Assembly: GCA_028686425.1 (NCBI GenBank)
Contig: JAQUBZ010000004.1
Location: forward strand, 45,774 to 109,773
Source of the DNA: Bacteroidales bacterium
Lineage (GTDB): Bacteria; Bacteroidota; Bacteroidia; Bacteroidales; UBA932
Length of the DNA: 64,000 nt
Direction: 5' to 3'
Shown here: positions 1 through 8,997 of the stretch, piece after piece
Layout of the letters: each line of letters begins with the position of its first letter
How positions within the stretch are numbered: position 1 is the first letter of the stretch
Notes under the pieces: model-generated
What the model saw: only the letters and a program-made list of their open reading frames with translations
The model's database searches: none
Told to the model about the DNA's origin: nothing
Position numbers and translations under genes: made by a program

Positions 1-1060
1 CTGTATCCATTACTGCGGCACTGTTCATGTAATTTTCTACGGTTGTCTCTGTTGCATTGACTTTGATTGAGTCAACGACTTTAAGATTATAGACATACCC
101 CTTTGTCATACCCAATGATACACCGCCTGTTTCATGGTCTGCAGTTACGATAATAAGGGTTTCGTCTTTATGTTTCAAATAGAATTGATATGCTATCTCG
201 ACAGCATCGGCCATATCGATTGTTTCAAAGATTGTGTTGGCTAAGTCATTTGAGTGAGCGGCCCAATCGATTTTTCCACCTTCTGCCATGATGAAAAATC
301 CTTTTTCGTTTTCAAGTACTTCAATGGCGGATGATACAACTTGAGACAAAGTCAGGTCATTTTTCTTTCTTCCCAACGCATACGGAAGGATATTGTCTTC
401 TTTCCCTTTTTCCTGAAATAAGACAATTTTGGAAGCATTTTCTTTCTTGGCATTGAATTCGTCCAATCCGTATGCCACAGTATAGCCTGCATTTTCTGTA
501 ATCTCGTAAAGTGATTGCTCCGCCTGGCCCTTGCCACGCGGTGTGGCAAATCCACCACCTCCGAAAAATTCAAAGCCTGTTGCCGACAATTCTTTACCTA
601 TGCTGTAATAATCACTTCTCGATGGAGAGTGGGCATAAAATGCACCGGGAGTTGCGTGATCAATTGTTACAGTGGTCATAATGCCGACTTTATATCCGGC
701 ATCATGAATTTTGTAGGAAATACTTGTAAGGTTTGTTGAATCCGGCAGAACTCCCAACATACCATTGTTGGTCTTGTGTCCGGTAGAAAGGGCTGTACCT
801 GCTGCTGAAGAGCAGGTTATGTAGTTGCTTGCAGAATAAGTGGTGGCAATTCCCAACTCGGGGAATTTTGAAAAATTGAGAGGTTCGCTTCCAATCACCC
901 CTTTTTCGGTAGCCAGATATGCTTCGGCAAGTGCCACATGAGAAAATCCCATTCCATCTCCGATGAAATAGAATACGTATTTTGCCCTCTTCTCGCAGCA
1001 GGAACTGACTGTCAGAAGGCAGAGAGCAATAACAACAAATGGTAATAGTACTTTTTTCAT
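1..1060 (-). CDS. alkaline phosphatase family lipoprotein (3' end outside window)
   Basis: Partial gene: the reading frame stays open to the left edge, so about 353 N-terminal residues are seen. The ATG at 1060 is followed by a hydrophobic signal segment ending at a Cys pair near residue 21 (VSSCC), which suggests a lipoprotein with a weak lipobox. An early FIGDGMG motif (metal-binding Asp), the CSSAAGTALSTGH nucleophile region and a later TADHETGG motif are those of PhoA-type alkaline phosphatases, which release phosphate from monoesters outside the cytoplasm. The gene follows the exbD pair in the same direction, but a hairpin at 1081-1109 probably ends that operon, so it may be transcribed separately. 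The family assignment is firm; substrate and exact location are inferred. Confidence 0.9.
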   Translation of the reverse strand, partial: MKKVLLPFVVIALCLLTVSSCCEKRAKYVFYFIGDGMGFSHVALAEAYLATEKGVIGSEPLNFSKFPELGIATTYSASNYITCSSAAGTALSTGHKTNNGMLGVLPDSTNLTSISYKIHDAGYKVGIMTTVTIDHATPGAFYAHSPSRSDYYSIGKELSATGFEFFGGGGFATPRGKGQAEQSLYEITENAGYTVAYGLDEFNAKKENASKIVLFQEKGKEDNILPYALGRKKNDLTLSQVVSSAIEVLENEKGFFIMAEGGKIDWAAHSNDLANTIFETIDMADAVEIAYQFYLKHKDETLIIVTADHETGGVSLGMTKGYVYNLKVVDSIKVNATETTVENYMNSAAVMDT

Positions 1061-1080
1061 TACATGATTGATTTATATAA

Positions 1081-1109
1081 GAAAGGGCGACTTGTACGGT
1101 CACCCTTTC
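1081..1109 (-). terminator. hairpin terminator after the tolQ-exbD operon
   Basis: GAAAGGG pairs with CCCTTTC, then one mismatch, then GAC/GTC, around a 7-base loop. It lies in the 68-base gap between the second exbD stop and the alkaline phosphatase start. The T-run on the minus strand is short and interrupted (CTTATAT), so termination may be partial. Confidence 0.55.
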
Positions 1110-1128
1110 CTAAATATTTAAAATAAGA

Positions 1129-1596
1129 TTATTTAGCAGCTTTACGAGCACCATACATAATCTTAAGAGCAGAACAACGACGAAGCTCTTGCTTGATGTC
1201 GCTGATGATACCCATACGGGTGTCCTGGTCCGCTTTGATTGAAACTGTCATATATGGACGCTCAGCTTCACTTAGATTTTCACGTTCTGCCGCAACGAAG
1301 TCCCTGATGTCGTCAATGGTCCTGAAAGAGTCATTGAGTTGGATGCGGGATTCCGTTCCGAATTTAGCCTGATATTGAGAAGTAGGGGTCCCCACAAAAA
1401 TATATGAAGACAAATCCTTTCTCTCCAATTTTGCAATTTCACTTGCCTGCGGCATGGTCAACTGCACCAGACGGTCAGTTTGACGCATACTCGTAGAAAC
1501 CATGAAGAACATCAAAATCATGAACACAATATCAGGTAGAGATGCTGTATTGATAGGCGGTGTACCACCTTTTCCTTTTTTGATAAATTTAGCCAT
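1129..1596 (-). CDS. ExbD/TolR family biopolymer transport protein (second copy)
   Basis: A 155-residue protein with a short cytoplasmic N-terminus, one transmembrane helix (about residues 20-37) and a periplasmic domain. The helix starts with the LPDIVFMILMFF motif, whose Asp (D22) is the proton-path residue of the ExbD/TolR family. ExbD subunits form the pore with TolQ/ExbB and use the proton gradient to energise outer-membrane transport or envelope functions. The gene lies 12 bases after the other exbD and is the last gene of the operon. Paired ExbD copies after TolQ are common in Bacteroidetes; which outer-membrane process this pair serves cannot be told from sequence. Confidence 0.93.
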   Translation of the reverse strand: MAKFIKKGKGGTPPINTASLPDIVFMILMFFMVSTSMRQTDRLVQLTMPQASEIAKLERKDLSSYIFVGTPTSQYQAKFGTESRIQLNDSFRTIDDIRDFVAAERENLSEAERPYMTVSIKADQDTRMGIISDIKQELRRCSALKIMYGARKAAK

Positions 1597-1608
1597 ACTG
1601 ATATCTCC

Positions 1609-2187
1609 TTATTTTTTCTTTACATCTTTAGGTTCTGCTTCGGAAATGTTTGAAGGTATTGCCTTTTTAACAATATCCTGCTTCTCTTCGTCAAGTCTTG
1701 CAAATTTCTTTCCGTAGTTCTGCATAGCAAACTGGTCACGAAGAATGTTGATAGCTTTGACAAGTTCGTTCTGAACTTCCAAATATTTGCGATAACTTGT
1801 ACCGCGGTCATTTTGGAGCGAGATAACACCTTTTGATACAGAGCATTGGCCAAATCCTTCAATATCCTTCATCTCCTTTTCGGGAAGGTTCGGATCATCG
1901 GTAGGGTTAGTCAGAAATTCTATGATTTTATCTTTCAGCTGGCTGACATCCATCGGTTCATTTCCGGCTAACAATCTATCGTTGGAGTTGATCTTTACTA
2001 GGATGATATTTCTACGGTTTACTTTCTGGTCTTCTGCTTTCTGATCTTCAGCAGGTAGAGGAGGGAGACGCCTTGACAGACCTTGCTCCTGGTCCATAGT
2101 TGAAACCATCAAAAAGAATACCAACACCAAGAATGCAATATCCGCCATTGATCCGCCGTTTATTTCGGGAGTCTTTTTTGATGCCAT
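1609..2187 (-). CDS. ExbD/TolR family biopolymer transport protein (first copy)
   Basis: A 192-residue single-pass membrane protein with the helix motif MADIAFLVLVFFLMVST and the conserved Asp at D16. The periplasmic part is longer than in the neighbouring copy, with a charged C-terminal tail (EPKDVKKK). It begins 5 bases after the 138-residue membrane protein and is followed after 12 bases by the second exbD, a clear operon arrangement. The two ExbD copies differ strongly in sequence, so they are probably a heteromeric pair rather than a recent duplication. No tonB gene follows directly in this window. Confidence 0.93.
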   Translation of the reverse strand: MASKKTPEINGGSMADIAFLVLVFFLMVSTMDQEQGLSRRLPPLPAEDQKAEDQKVNRRNIILVKINSNDRLLAGNEPMDVSQLKDKIIEFLTNPTDDPNLPEKEMKDIEGFGQCSVSKGVISLQNDRGTSYRKYLEVQNELVKAINILRDQFAMQNYGKKFARLDEEKQDIVKKAIPSNISEAEPKDVKKK

Positions 2188-2192
2188 TGTGA

Positions 2193-2609
2193 TTATTTAT
2201 TTTTAATTGCGTTAAATACTGCACCGCCTATGATAGCCAGAACTGAGACTGCAAATACAAAATAAGTAATGTATAGAGCGGTGTCGGTAAATTTGTATGT
2301 AGCGTCAGAAATGGGTTTATTTGTTTCAACCGGAGTTCCGGGAGCGAGCAAATAAGCACCACCGACAATTACTATCATTCCAATCACTAACAGGATTAAA
2401 TTCTTTATACCCTTCTTGCTGCCTGCTGCACTCTTAATTGAGAAGAACAGCACAAGTATAAGTGTGACAGCTAACAAGAGATATGCCCAATACAGAAAGA
2501 TATCCATCATTGGAGCATCCGCTGATGTTGGCAGAATAACAAAGAATATAACCAGCAATATCAGTGAAAGAACGAGTAATATATATTCAATATATTTGAT
2601 TACTTTCAT
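2193..2609 (-). CDS. four-helix membrane protein of the tolQ-exbD operon
   Basis: A 138-residue, very hydrophobic protein with about four transmembrane segments (near residues 7-27, 37-57, 70-90 and 110-132) and almost no soluble domain. I recognise no catalytic motif. It sits between tolQ and the first exbD with 5-base gaps on both sides, so it is almost certainly co-transcribed and probably works with the proton channel, perhaps as an accessory or assembly subunit. A membrane protein at this position is, to my knowledge, typical of Bacteroidetes tolQ-exbD-exbD operons. Its function is not established. Confidence 0.8.
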   Translation of the reverse strand: MKVIKYIEYILLVLSLILLVIFFVILPTSADAPMMDIFLYWAYLLLAVTLILVLFFSIKSAAGSKKGIKNLILLVIGMIVIVGGAYLLAPGTPVETNKPISDATYKFTDTALYITYFVFAVSVLAIIGGAVFNAIKNK

Positions 2610-2614
2610 GATTA

Positions 2615-3406
2615 TTATTTTTGATATTTAACTAACAGGTCAATCAAAGAGATAGATGCATCTTCCATTGATACAACAATGGTGTCAACTTTTGATATTA
2701 GATAGTTATAGAACAATTGAAGGATGATAGCTACGATCAGACCGCCTACGGTAGTAATCAACGCAACCTTCATACCTGCTGCAACAAGGTTAGGAGAAAT
2801 ATCACCTGCGACTTCAATAGCATCGAATGCCTGAATCAGACCGATAACTGTTCCCATGAATCCCAACATAGGTGCGATAGCGATGAACAATGTAATCCAT
2901 GAAAGGCCGCTTTCCAACTGACCCATTTGAACCGAACCGTAAGAAACAACTGCTTTCTCAACAGATTCAACACCTTGGTCCATACGGAGAAGACCCTGAT
3001 AGAAAATACTTGCGATAGGACCGCGGGTATTGCGGCAAACATCTTTTGCCTTTTCTACACCGCCATTCTTCAAAGCATTCTCAACGTTGGTAAGAAGCTT
3101 TTTGGTATTGGTTTCAGACAAACTCAAAGTGATAATTCTTTCAATAGCGATAGCCAAACCCAAGATAAGGCACAATAGAATGGTTGCCATAAAACCGGCA
3201 CCACCTTCTATGAATTTGGTTTTTAGCTGTTGGTGTAATGGTTGATCGCTTGCGCCTCCTGCAAAAATATCAGTAGGTTCATCAGCTGCAGGGGTTGCAA
3301 CAACATTTTCGGTAGTTGTTGTTTCATCCTGTGCATAAGCTACTTGGAACTGAGCAGATACTGTCATAAGACCAATAACTGCCAAAAACATGAAAAATTT
3401 TTTCAT
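2615..3406 (-). CDS. MotA/TolQ/ExbB family proton channel subunit
   Basis: A 263-residue protein starting with a cleavable-looking signal sequence (MKKFFMFLAVIGLMTVSAQF, ending near AYAQ), then a linker and three transmembrane helices, near residues 70-92, 165-195 and 215-235. The second helix pair contains the family signature around APMLGFMGTVIGLIQAF. TolQ/ExbB pentamers form the proton channel around ExbD/TolR helices in the inner membrane. An N-terminal signal sequence before the channel domain is a common Bacteroidetes variant. It is the first gene of a four-gene operon. I see no clear TAnnTTTG element in the 106 bases upstream. Confidence 0.94.
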   Translation of the reverse strand: MKKFFMFLAVIGLMTVSAQFQVAYAQDETTTTENVVATPAADEPTDIFAGGASDQPLHQQLKTKFIEGGAGFMATILLCLILGLAIAIERIITLSLSETNTKKLLTNVENALKNGGVEKAKDVCRNTRGPIASIFYQGLLRMDQGVESVEKAVVSYGSVQMGQLESGLSWITLFIAIAPMLGFMGTVIGLIQAFDAIEVAGDISPNLVAAGMKVALITTVGGLIVAIILQLFYNYLISKVDTIVVSMEDASISLIDLLVKYQK

Positions 3407-3512
3407 AAGTTTTTTTGTAATTAATTATTAAACAATGTATTAAATAGTTATAGTTTTTTTATTCTATCATTTAAAATATCGTGCAATTTAAGCATTTTTT
3501 TTTAAAACCTAA

Positions 3513-4547
3513 TTATTTATTCAAAATTTCGCCTCTGAGGCTCTTTGTCAGCTCGGAAATTATGATCGAGTTGTCATTGTACTTCCCCATCAGAAAAAAC
3601 AATTTGGTTATGGCCGATTCGGTGGTAATGTCATATCCGCTGATTACACCAATCTCTTTGAGTGTGGCTCCGTTTGCGTAGGCATTCATGTCAACACTGC
3701 CTGCAAGACACTGAGTTACATTGATTATGATTACTCCTGAATCAACACATTTTTTAATGTTTTGCAGAAACCATTCCGTAGAAGGAGCGTTGCCGCTTCC
3801 GAAAGTTTCCAGCACAACGGCCCTCAAATGTTTGGTGGAGAGCACTGCTTCTATATATTCCCTTCTTATACCGGGAAATATTTTCAGTATGGCAAGGTTA
3901 GTGTCCAAATTGGTATGTATAATCAGCTCTTTTCCCCATTTTTCAGGATAAGAGATGACGGCTCTGTTATATTTTATATGGATACCCACATCTGCAAGGA
4001 CAGGGTAGTTGGCAGAGCGGAACGATCTGAAATTTTCAGCGTTGTACTTTGTGGTTCTGTTGCCGCGATATAACTGGCTTTCAAAATAGATACAGACTTC
4101 CGGAACAAAAGGCCTTCCCGACTCGTCTATGGATGCCGCAAGTTCAATGGAAGAAATAAGATTCTCTTTTCCGTCTGTTCGCAACATTCCGATAGGAAGC
4201 TGGCTTCCGGTAAATATTACCGGTTTTTCGAGATTTTCAAGCATGAAGCTGAGGGCAGAGGCCGAGTAGGCCATAGTATCGGTCCCATGAAGAACCACAA
4301 ACCCGTCATACTTGTCGTAATTCTCTTTTATAAGGTGTACAAGCTCAATCCAAAATTCGACCTTTACATCGGAAGAGTCAATAACGGGATTGAACGAATA
4401 CGAGTCAATCGAACACTCGAATTTTTTCAATTCCGGAACTTCTTCAAGTATCTGGTCAAAATTGAAAGGTTTGAGCAACAGAGTTTCAGGGTCCTGTTTC
4501 ATGCCGATGGTGCCACCGGTATAGATTAGAAGTATCGATTGTTTCAT
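3513..4547 (-). CDS. ansA: type I (cytoplasmic) L-asparaginase
   Basis: A 344-residue protein that hydrolyses asparagine to aspartate and ammonia. The N-terminal TGGTIGM motif carries the first catalytic Thr, and HGTDTMAYSASALSFM near residue 90 is the second asparaginase signature with the Thr-Asp pair. The lack of a signal peptide and the length fit the cytoplasmic homodimeric type I family. Its start codon overlaps the tatD stop by 4 bases (ATGA arrangement), so it is translationally coupled to tatD. It is the last gene of the long leftward run that begins at mraZ. Confidence 0.93.
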   Translation of the reverse strand: MKQSILLIYTGGTIGMKQDPETLLLKPFNFDQILEEVPELKKFECSIDSYSFNPVIDSSDVKVEFWIELVHLIKENYDKYDGFVVLHGTDTMAYSASALSFMLENLEKPVIFTGSQLPIGMLRTDGKENLISSIELAASIDESGRPFVPEVCIYFESQLYRGNRTTKYNAENFRSFRSANYPVLADVGIHIKYNRAVISYPEKWGKELIIHTNLDTNLAILKIFPGIRREYIEAVLSTKHLRAVVLETFGSGNAPSTEWFLQNIKKCVDSGVIIINVTQCLAGSVDMNAYANGATLKEIGVISGYDITTESAITKLFFLMGKYNDNSIIISELTKSLRGEILNK

Positions 4548-5338
4548 ATAGTATGTATTGTGTCAGGTAAATTAAACACTCGTTTAGCTGTCAGTGTAGT
4601 GATTTGTGAAACATCTTGCAAAGGTACATTTTTGATGTGAGAAACCGTTTCGGATATTATGCTTATGTAAGACGATTCGTTTCTTTTTCCCCTGAAAGGG
4701 ACAGGGGTGAGCCACGGGCAATCCGTTTCAAGTAAAATATCGGTCAGAGCTATTTTTTCGAGGACAGAAGCTATGCCGGCATTTTTATAGGTCAGCACTC
4801 CTCCGATTCCGACTTTGAAATCACCGTATTTCATGATTCGCTTAAATGTTTCATAACTTCCTGAAAATGCATGAAATACCCCCTTGACTGGGATTCCCTT
4901 GGTCTCTTCAAATACACTGAAAATATCCTCTGTCGCTTCACGAGAATGAATGATTATCGGAAGGTTGTATCGCGCTGCAAGCTCTATCTGTTCTGCAAAT
5001 ACCCTTTTTTGTTGCGTGACAAACTCTTTGGACCAATATTCGTCAAGGCCTATTTCCCCTATTGCGTAGAACCGTCTGTCTGAAATATGCTCTCTGACAA
5101 AATCCATCTCTTCTTCCCAATTACCATCGACGGAAGTGGGGTGAAGCCCTATGCATGGGAACGCATAAGATGGAAGTATATCGCAACACTCTATCATTGA
5201 GTTGTATGAGGCCTTGTCAATATCGGGAAGAATAAATCCCGATACACCTGCTTTTACAGCTCTTGATACGACTTCTTTGAAATCGGGTCGGAATGCCTCA
5301 TCGTACAGATGAGAGTGGGTGTCGATAAAATCGGGCAT
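4544..5338 (-). CDS. tatD: TatD family metal-dependent deoxyribonuclease
   Basis: A 264-residue TIM-barrel hydrolase. Metal-ligand motifs appear in order: DTHSHLYDEAF at the N-terminus, IGEIGLDEY near residue 93, HSREATEDI near 130, HAFSGS near 155 and LLETDCPWLTP near 200. TatD-family enzymes are cytoplasmic 3'-5' exonucleases or endonucleases acting on DNA, linked to DNA repair and fragmentation. The gene starts 51 bases after dprA and overlaps the asparaginase gene by 4 bases. The family is firm; the paralog (TatD or YcfH type) is not resolved. Confidence 0.92.
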   Translation of the reverse strand: MPDFIDTHSHLYDEAFRPDFKEVVSRAVKAGVSGFILPDIDKASYNSMIECCDILPSYAFPCIGLHPTSVDGNWEEEMDFVREHISDRRFYAIGEIGLDEYWSKEFVTQQKRVFAEQIELAARYNLPIIIHSREATEDIFSVFEETKGIPVKGVFHAFSGSYETFKRIMKYGDFKVGIGGVLTYKNAGIASVLEKIALTDILLETDCPWLTPVPFRGKRNESSYISIISETVSHIKNVPLQDVSQITTLTAKRVFNLPDTIHTI

Positions 5339-5389
5339 TAAGGTTGTCGCTCTTCTTTAAATTCGGAAACAAAGTTAACATTTTTTTGA

Positions 5390-6490
5390 TTAAGTGGTGT
5401 ATTTATTCCCTTGAACGGACCTTATGAGACCATCCATTTCCATTTCGAGCAGGTTGAGAGATACCTCTTCCAAAGAGAGAGATGTCAGGGACAATAGATT
5501 TTCTACGCTCACAAAAGTGTGCAATTTAAGGAATTCCATTATTTTTATCTTTACCTCATTGTCCAACTCTCCGAAAATTGTATTATTAGAAATGATTTCA
5601 TCTTTGGAATCCCATTTAAGGATTTTTCCGATAGTCGATACATCCTTTACAATAGAGGCCATATTGGCGCCTATAAGTCTGTTGCACCCCTCAAATGACA
5701 AATCCGTGATTCTCCCCGGCACAGCAAACAGCTCTCTCGAGTATGAATTGGCAAGTGATGCAGTGATGATTCCTCCCCCTTTTGAAAACGATTCGACCAG
5801 AAGTGTAGCATCGGCTATGCCGGCAATGATGCGGTTTCTGCGCACAAAATTGCCTTTGAACGGAGTTGTACCTGAAGGGAAATCGGTAAGTAATCCTCCT
5901 TTTTCGACTATTTCCTTTGCAAGTTCCTTATGTGCATGGGGGTAAATCTCATTCAGACCTGTTGCCATGACTCCTACTGTGGGGAGTCCGAATTCGATGG
6001 CGCTTCTATGGGCAGTAGCGTCTATTCCGTATGCAAGTCCGCTTACAATCAATGGTTTGATTACCTGTCTGGATAGTCGCTCGATTATTTTTCTGCAACA
6101 ATCTTTTCCATATATGGATGCCTGCCTCGTGCCTACGACCGATAATATTTTCTCGGCATTCAAGTCTGCATTACCTTTATAGTAGAGTACGAGCGGAGCA
6201 TCCGGACACTCTTTCAATCTTTTCGGATAACGTTCGTCTTTGATATAAATCACATCAATACCGTATTTACGTGTCCATTCAATCTCTTTGTTCGCCCATT
6301 CAAGGATTTGCGGGTCAAGAATGCTGTCAACGTAGTTACTTCCTGTTGGGAGTATCTCCAACAATTGCTCACGGCTCATGTCGAAAAAATCGCCGATATC
6401 TCCGTATTCCGCAAGTTGTCTCGAAACAGCGCATTTGGAAGCGAATATTCTACTCAGTGCGCAAGCATAAATCAATAAGTCACTCTTCAT
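5390..6490 (-). CDS. dprA: DNA processing protein DprA (Smf)
   Basis: A 366-residue protein. DprA binds incoming single-stranded DNA and loads RecA during transformation. The Rossmann-like core is clear: VGTRQASIYGKDC near residue 120, VSGLAYGIDATAHRSA near 155, MATGLNEIYPHAH, and the basic FVRRNRIIAGIADATLLVES segment. The C-terminus has a winged-helix-like domain of the DprA-associated type. The frame also extends to a TTG at 6505; I prefer the ATG at 6490 because it fits usual N-termini and TTG starts are rare. It is 101 bases after queA. Competence in this organism is only suggested. Confidence 0.93.
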   Translation of the reverse strand: MKSDLLIYACALSRIFASKCAVSRQLAEYGDIGDFFDMSREQLLEILPTGSNYVDSILDPQILEWANKEIEWTRKYGIDVIYIKDERYPKRLKECPDAPLVLYYKGNADLNAEKILSVVGTRQASIYGKDCCRKIIERLSRQVIKPLIVSGLAYGIDATAHRSAIEFGLPTVGVMATGLNEIYPHAHKELAKEIVEKGGLLTDFPSGTTPFKGNFVRRNRIIAGIADATLLVESFSKGGGIITASLANSYSRELFAVPGRITDLSFEGCNRLIGANMASIVKDVSTIGKILKWDSKDEIISNNTIFGELDNEVKIKIMEFLKLHTFVSVENLLSLTSLSLEEVSLNLLEMEMDGLIRSVQGNKYTT

Positions 6491-6591
6491 AATTTTTTCG
6501 GCCAAATTATAAAGTGTGACTTAGATTTCGATACCAAAAAAGGTATTATTTCAAAAGGGTGTTTATTTAAAAAATAATCAGAAAATACAAA

Positions 6592-7638
6592 TTAAATCAC
6601 CAGCATTGCATCTCCGTAAGTACCAAACATATAGCCCTCTTTTATGGCCACTTTGTAGGCATTCATTACATTGTCGTATCCACCAAATGCCGCAACATTC
6701 ATGAGCATGGTGGAAAGAGGAAGATGAAAATTGGTGATTACTGCATCGGGAATGGAGAACCTGTATGGTGGGAAAATGAACTTGTTGGTCCATCCATCAT
6801 AATCTTTAATCTCTTTTTTAGTGGTGACATAAGTTTCCAAAGCCCTTACGACAGTAACGCCGACTGCAACAACTTTCTTTTGGTCATGTTTGGCCTTATT
6901 AATTCGCTGAGCTGTTTCAGCAGAGATAATCATCTGCTCCGAATCCATTTTGTGCTTTGACAAATCCTCTACATCCACTGTATGGAAATGTGCATTTCCC
7001 ATGTGAAGTGTCAGAAAAGCCGTGTCGATTCCCTTGATTTCCATTTTTTTGAAAAGGATCTTGCTGAAGTGAAGACCTGCGGCAGGGGATGCAACGGCTC
7101 CCTCGTACTTGGCATAGATTGTCTGGAATCTTTCAGTGTCACAAGGTTCGGTAGGTCTTATCCATTTAGGGACCGGAAGCTCTCCAAGCTGATAAAGTGT
7201 CTGTTTAAATTCTTCGTATGGACCGTCATACAAGAAACGAAGAGTACGACCTCTTGATGTGGTATTATCAATTACTTCAGCTACAAGGGCATCATTTTCA
7301 CCAAAATATAATTTGTTGCCAATTCTGATTTTTCTTGCAGGATCGACCAATACGTCCCAAAGTCTCTGCTCTTTGTTGAGCTCTCTCAATAGGAAGACTT
7401 CAATTTCCGCCCCTGTCTTCTCTTTATTTCCTCTGAGTCTTGCAGGAAATACCTTTGTGTCGTTGAATACAAATAAATCCTTGTCAGTGAAATAGTTGAT
7501 GACTTCTTTAAAGACCTTGTGTTCGATTTCTCCTGTCTGTTTGTGAAGAACGAGCAGCCTTGCTTCATCTCTCTCTTCTGAAGGATATTTTGCAATCAGG
7601 TTGTGAGGAAGCTGAAAGTTGAATTGTGATAGTTTCAT
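6592..7638 (-). CDS. queA: S-adenosylmethionine:tRNA ribosyltransferase-isomerase QueA
   Basis: A 348-residue enzyme that transfers and isomerises the ribosyl group of S-adenosylmethionine onto 7-aminomethyl-7-deazaguanine at the tRNA wobble position, making epoxyqueuosine. Family motifs: [14 protein letters not shown] near residue 60, AGLHFS and [11 protein letters not shown] in the middle, then [28 protein letters not shown] and GTYGDAMLV at the C-terminus. It lies 80 bases downstream of truB, another tRNA-modification gene, as in several other bacteria. The ATG at 7638 gives the expected N-terminus. Confidence 0.96.
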   Translation of the reverse strand: MKLSQFNFQLPHNLIAKYPSEERDEARLLVLHKQTGEIEHKVFKEVINYFTDKDLFVFNDTKVFPARLRGNKEKTGAEIEVFLLRELNKEQRLWDVLVDPARKIRIGNKLYFGENDALVAEVIDNTTSRGRTLRFLYDGPYEEFKQTLYQLGELPVPKWIRPTEPCDTERFQTIYAKYEGAVASPAAGLHFSKILFKKMEIKGIDTAFLTLHMGNAHFHTVDVEDLSKHKMDSEQMIISAETAQRINKAKHDQKKVVAVGVTVVRALETYVTTKKEIKDYDGWTNKFIFPPYRFSIPDAVITNFHLPLSTMLMNVAAFGGYDNVMNAYKVAIKEGYMFGTYGDAMLVI

Positions 7639-7718
7639 TATACACTTTGTTGATTAAAATACGACAAAAACATATATTATACGTATAAAAGTCAAAAAAG
7701 TTTCATTTTATGCAAAAA

Positions 7719-8555
7719 TTATTCGGATAATCGAAACGGGCCTGAAGCTGTTCGTCTTAACGATATGAGATATGCGCCACTTTCGAGAGTGGTCCCGATA
7801 TCGCGTGCAAGAGATCTTATATATGTTCCCTTACTGCATTGCACCTTTATTTTGGCAATCGGGCGTCCGTTGTCTGAAGCTTCACCGGAATGGTGATAAC
7901 AATAATGAGGTACCGTATTTTCTTCTCTTTGAAGATCTCTCTGTTGTGAAATTCCGTCATTTTCAATATCTGCGGCAGGGATGAAAGAGATGAGTTCCAT
8001 TGAGAAAATTGTTATGACCGACTTTCTCAACTCCACTGTTTCTCCGGCTCTTGCATATTCGTATGCTCTCAGCCCTCCAACAATTTTGGCTGAGAACATT
8101 GGAGGAATCTGCTCCTGCTCTCCGATGAACTGCTGCAGAACGGTCTCAATCCTCTCTTTTGTAATATGACTGAAAGGATAATGGTGGTCTATTTCCTGCT
8201 CAAGATCGTATGATGGAGTGGTGGCCCCAAATTCTATTTCGGCAATATATTCCTTTTCGTGTGACTGTAATTCTTCCGCAATTTTGGTGGCTTTTCCTAC
8301 GCAGATTATCAGCAGTCCGGTGGCAAGAGGGTCGAGAGTTCCGGCATGTCCGACCTTTAGATTTTTCAGACGAAAATGTTTCTGAATCTGAAATTTAACC
8401 TTTCTGACAACGTCTGCCGATGTCCATCTGTAAGGTTTGTCAATCGGAATCACAATTCCTTCCGGATAATCGCTAATCTCTGAAGAGAGGGTATTATCGA
8501 AAAATTCGGTAATACCCTCTATAGTACAGCCGTATAGAGTATAATAGCATCCCAT
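7719..8555 (-). CDS. truB: tRNA pseudouridine-55 synthase TruB, with N-terminal extension and insertion
   Basis: A 278-residue enzyme that converts uridine-55 of the tRNA T-loop to pseudouridine. The catalytic motif GHAGTLDPLATGLL is present (nucleophile D75), as is KGTYIRSLARDIG near the C-terminus. Two oddities: about 33 residues precede the usual start of the domain (IVIPIDKPYRWTS), and an extra hydrophilic segment of about 35 residues (around ENDGISQQRDLQ) splits the sheet before IKVQCSKGTY. The extension is encoded across a strong hairpin (8486-8520). A GTG at 8453 preceded by GGAAGGAATT could be the true start, removing the extension. The gene is 3 bases after rpiB. Confidence 0.92.
   Translation of the reverse strand: MGCYYTLYGCTIEGITEFFDNTLSSEISDYPEGIVIPIDKPYRWTSADVVRKVKFQIQKHFRLKNLKVGHAGTLDPLATGLLIICVGKATKIAEELQSHEKEYIAEIEFGATTPSYDLEQEIDHHYPFSHITKERIETVLQQFIGEQEQIPPMFSAKIVGGLRAYEYARAGETVELRKSVITIFSMELISFIPAADIENDGISQQRDLQREENTVPHYCYHHSGEASDNGRPIAKIKVQCSKGTYIRSLARDIGTTLESGAYLISLRRTASGPFRLSE
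8486..8520 (-). other. 16-bp stem-loop inside the 5' end of truB
   Basis: AGAGGGTATTA pairs perfectly with TAATACCCTCT; the interior adds one T-G wobble and CGAA/TTCG around a three-base A loop. There is no T-tract after it on either strand, so it is not a standard terminator. It sits about 35 bases inside the annotated truB frame, just after rpiB and upstream of the alternative GTG start at 8453. It may be a regulatory RNA structure or a processing site. Confidence 0.7.
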
Positions 8556-8558
8556 GTA

Positions 8559-8993
8559 TTATTTGCAGGCTATTTTATCAACACGCCTTTGGTGTCTTCC
8601 TCCCTCAAATGAGGCGGCAAAGAAAGATTTTACTATCTCTTGTGCCATTTCAAAAGAGATGAATCTTGCAGGTAGGGAGAGAACATTTGCATCGTTATGT
8701 TGTCTTGCCAATGCTCCCAATTCCGGGTTCCAACATAAAGCAGCGCGTACTCCCTGATGTTTGTTGAGGGTCATGGAGATTCCGTTGCCGGATCCGCAAA
8801 TGGCGATTCCGCAGCAGACTTCGCCATTCTCTATAGCATAACCCAGAGGGTGAGCCGTGTCGGGATAGTCCATGCTCTCTGTAGAGTGTGTTCCAAAATC
8901 CTTTATTTCGTAGCCTAACGACTTAACAAGCGGTTTGAGCGCTTCTTTGAGTTCATATCCGGCGTGATCGGATGCCATTCCTATAACTTTCAT
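8559..8993 (-). CDS. rpiB: ribose 5-phosphate isomerase B
   Basis: A 144-residue RpiB/LacAB-type isomerase that interconverts ribose 5-phosphate and ribulose 5-phosphate in the pentose phosphate pathway. Motifs: ASDHAGYELK at the N-terminus (Asp-His phosphate/substrate site), CGIAICGSGNGISM with the catalytic Cys region near residue 70, GVRAALCWNPELGALARQHNDANVL with the second-half signature, and a basic C-terminus. The length is typical. It is 4 bases after gltX and 3 bases before truB, so translation is probably coupled. Confidence 0.95.
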   Translation of the reverse strand: MKVIGMASDHAGYELKEALKPLVKSLGYEIKDFGTHSTESMDYPDTAHPLGYAIENGEVCCGIAICGSGNGISMTLNKHQGVRAALCWNPELGALARQHNDANVLSLPARFISFEMAQEIVKSFFAASFEGGRHQRRVDKIACK

Positions 8994-8997
8994 AATT

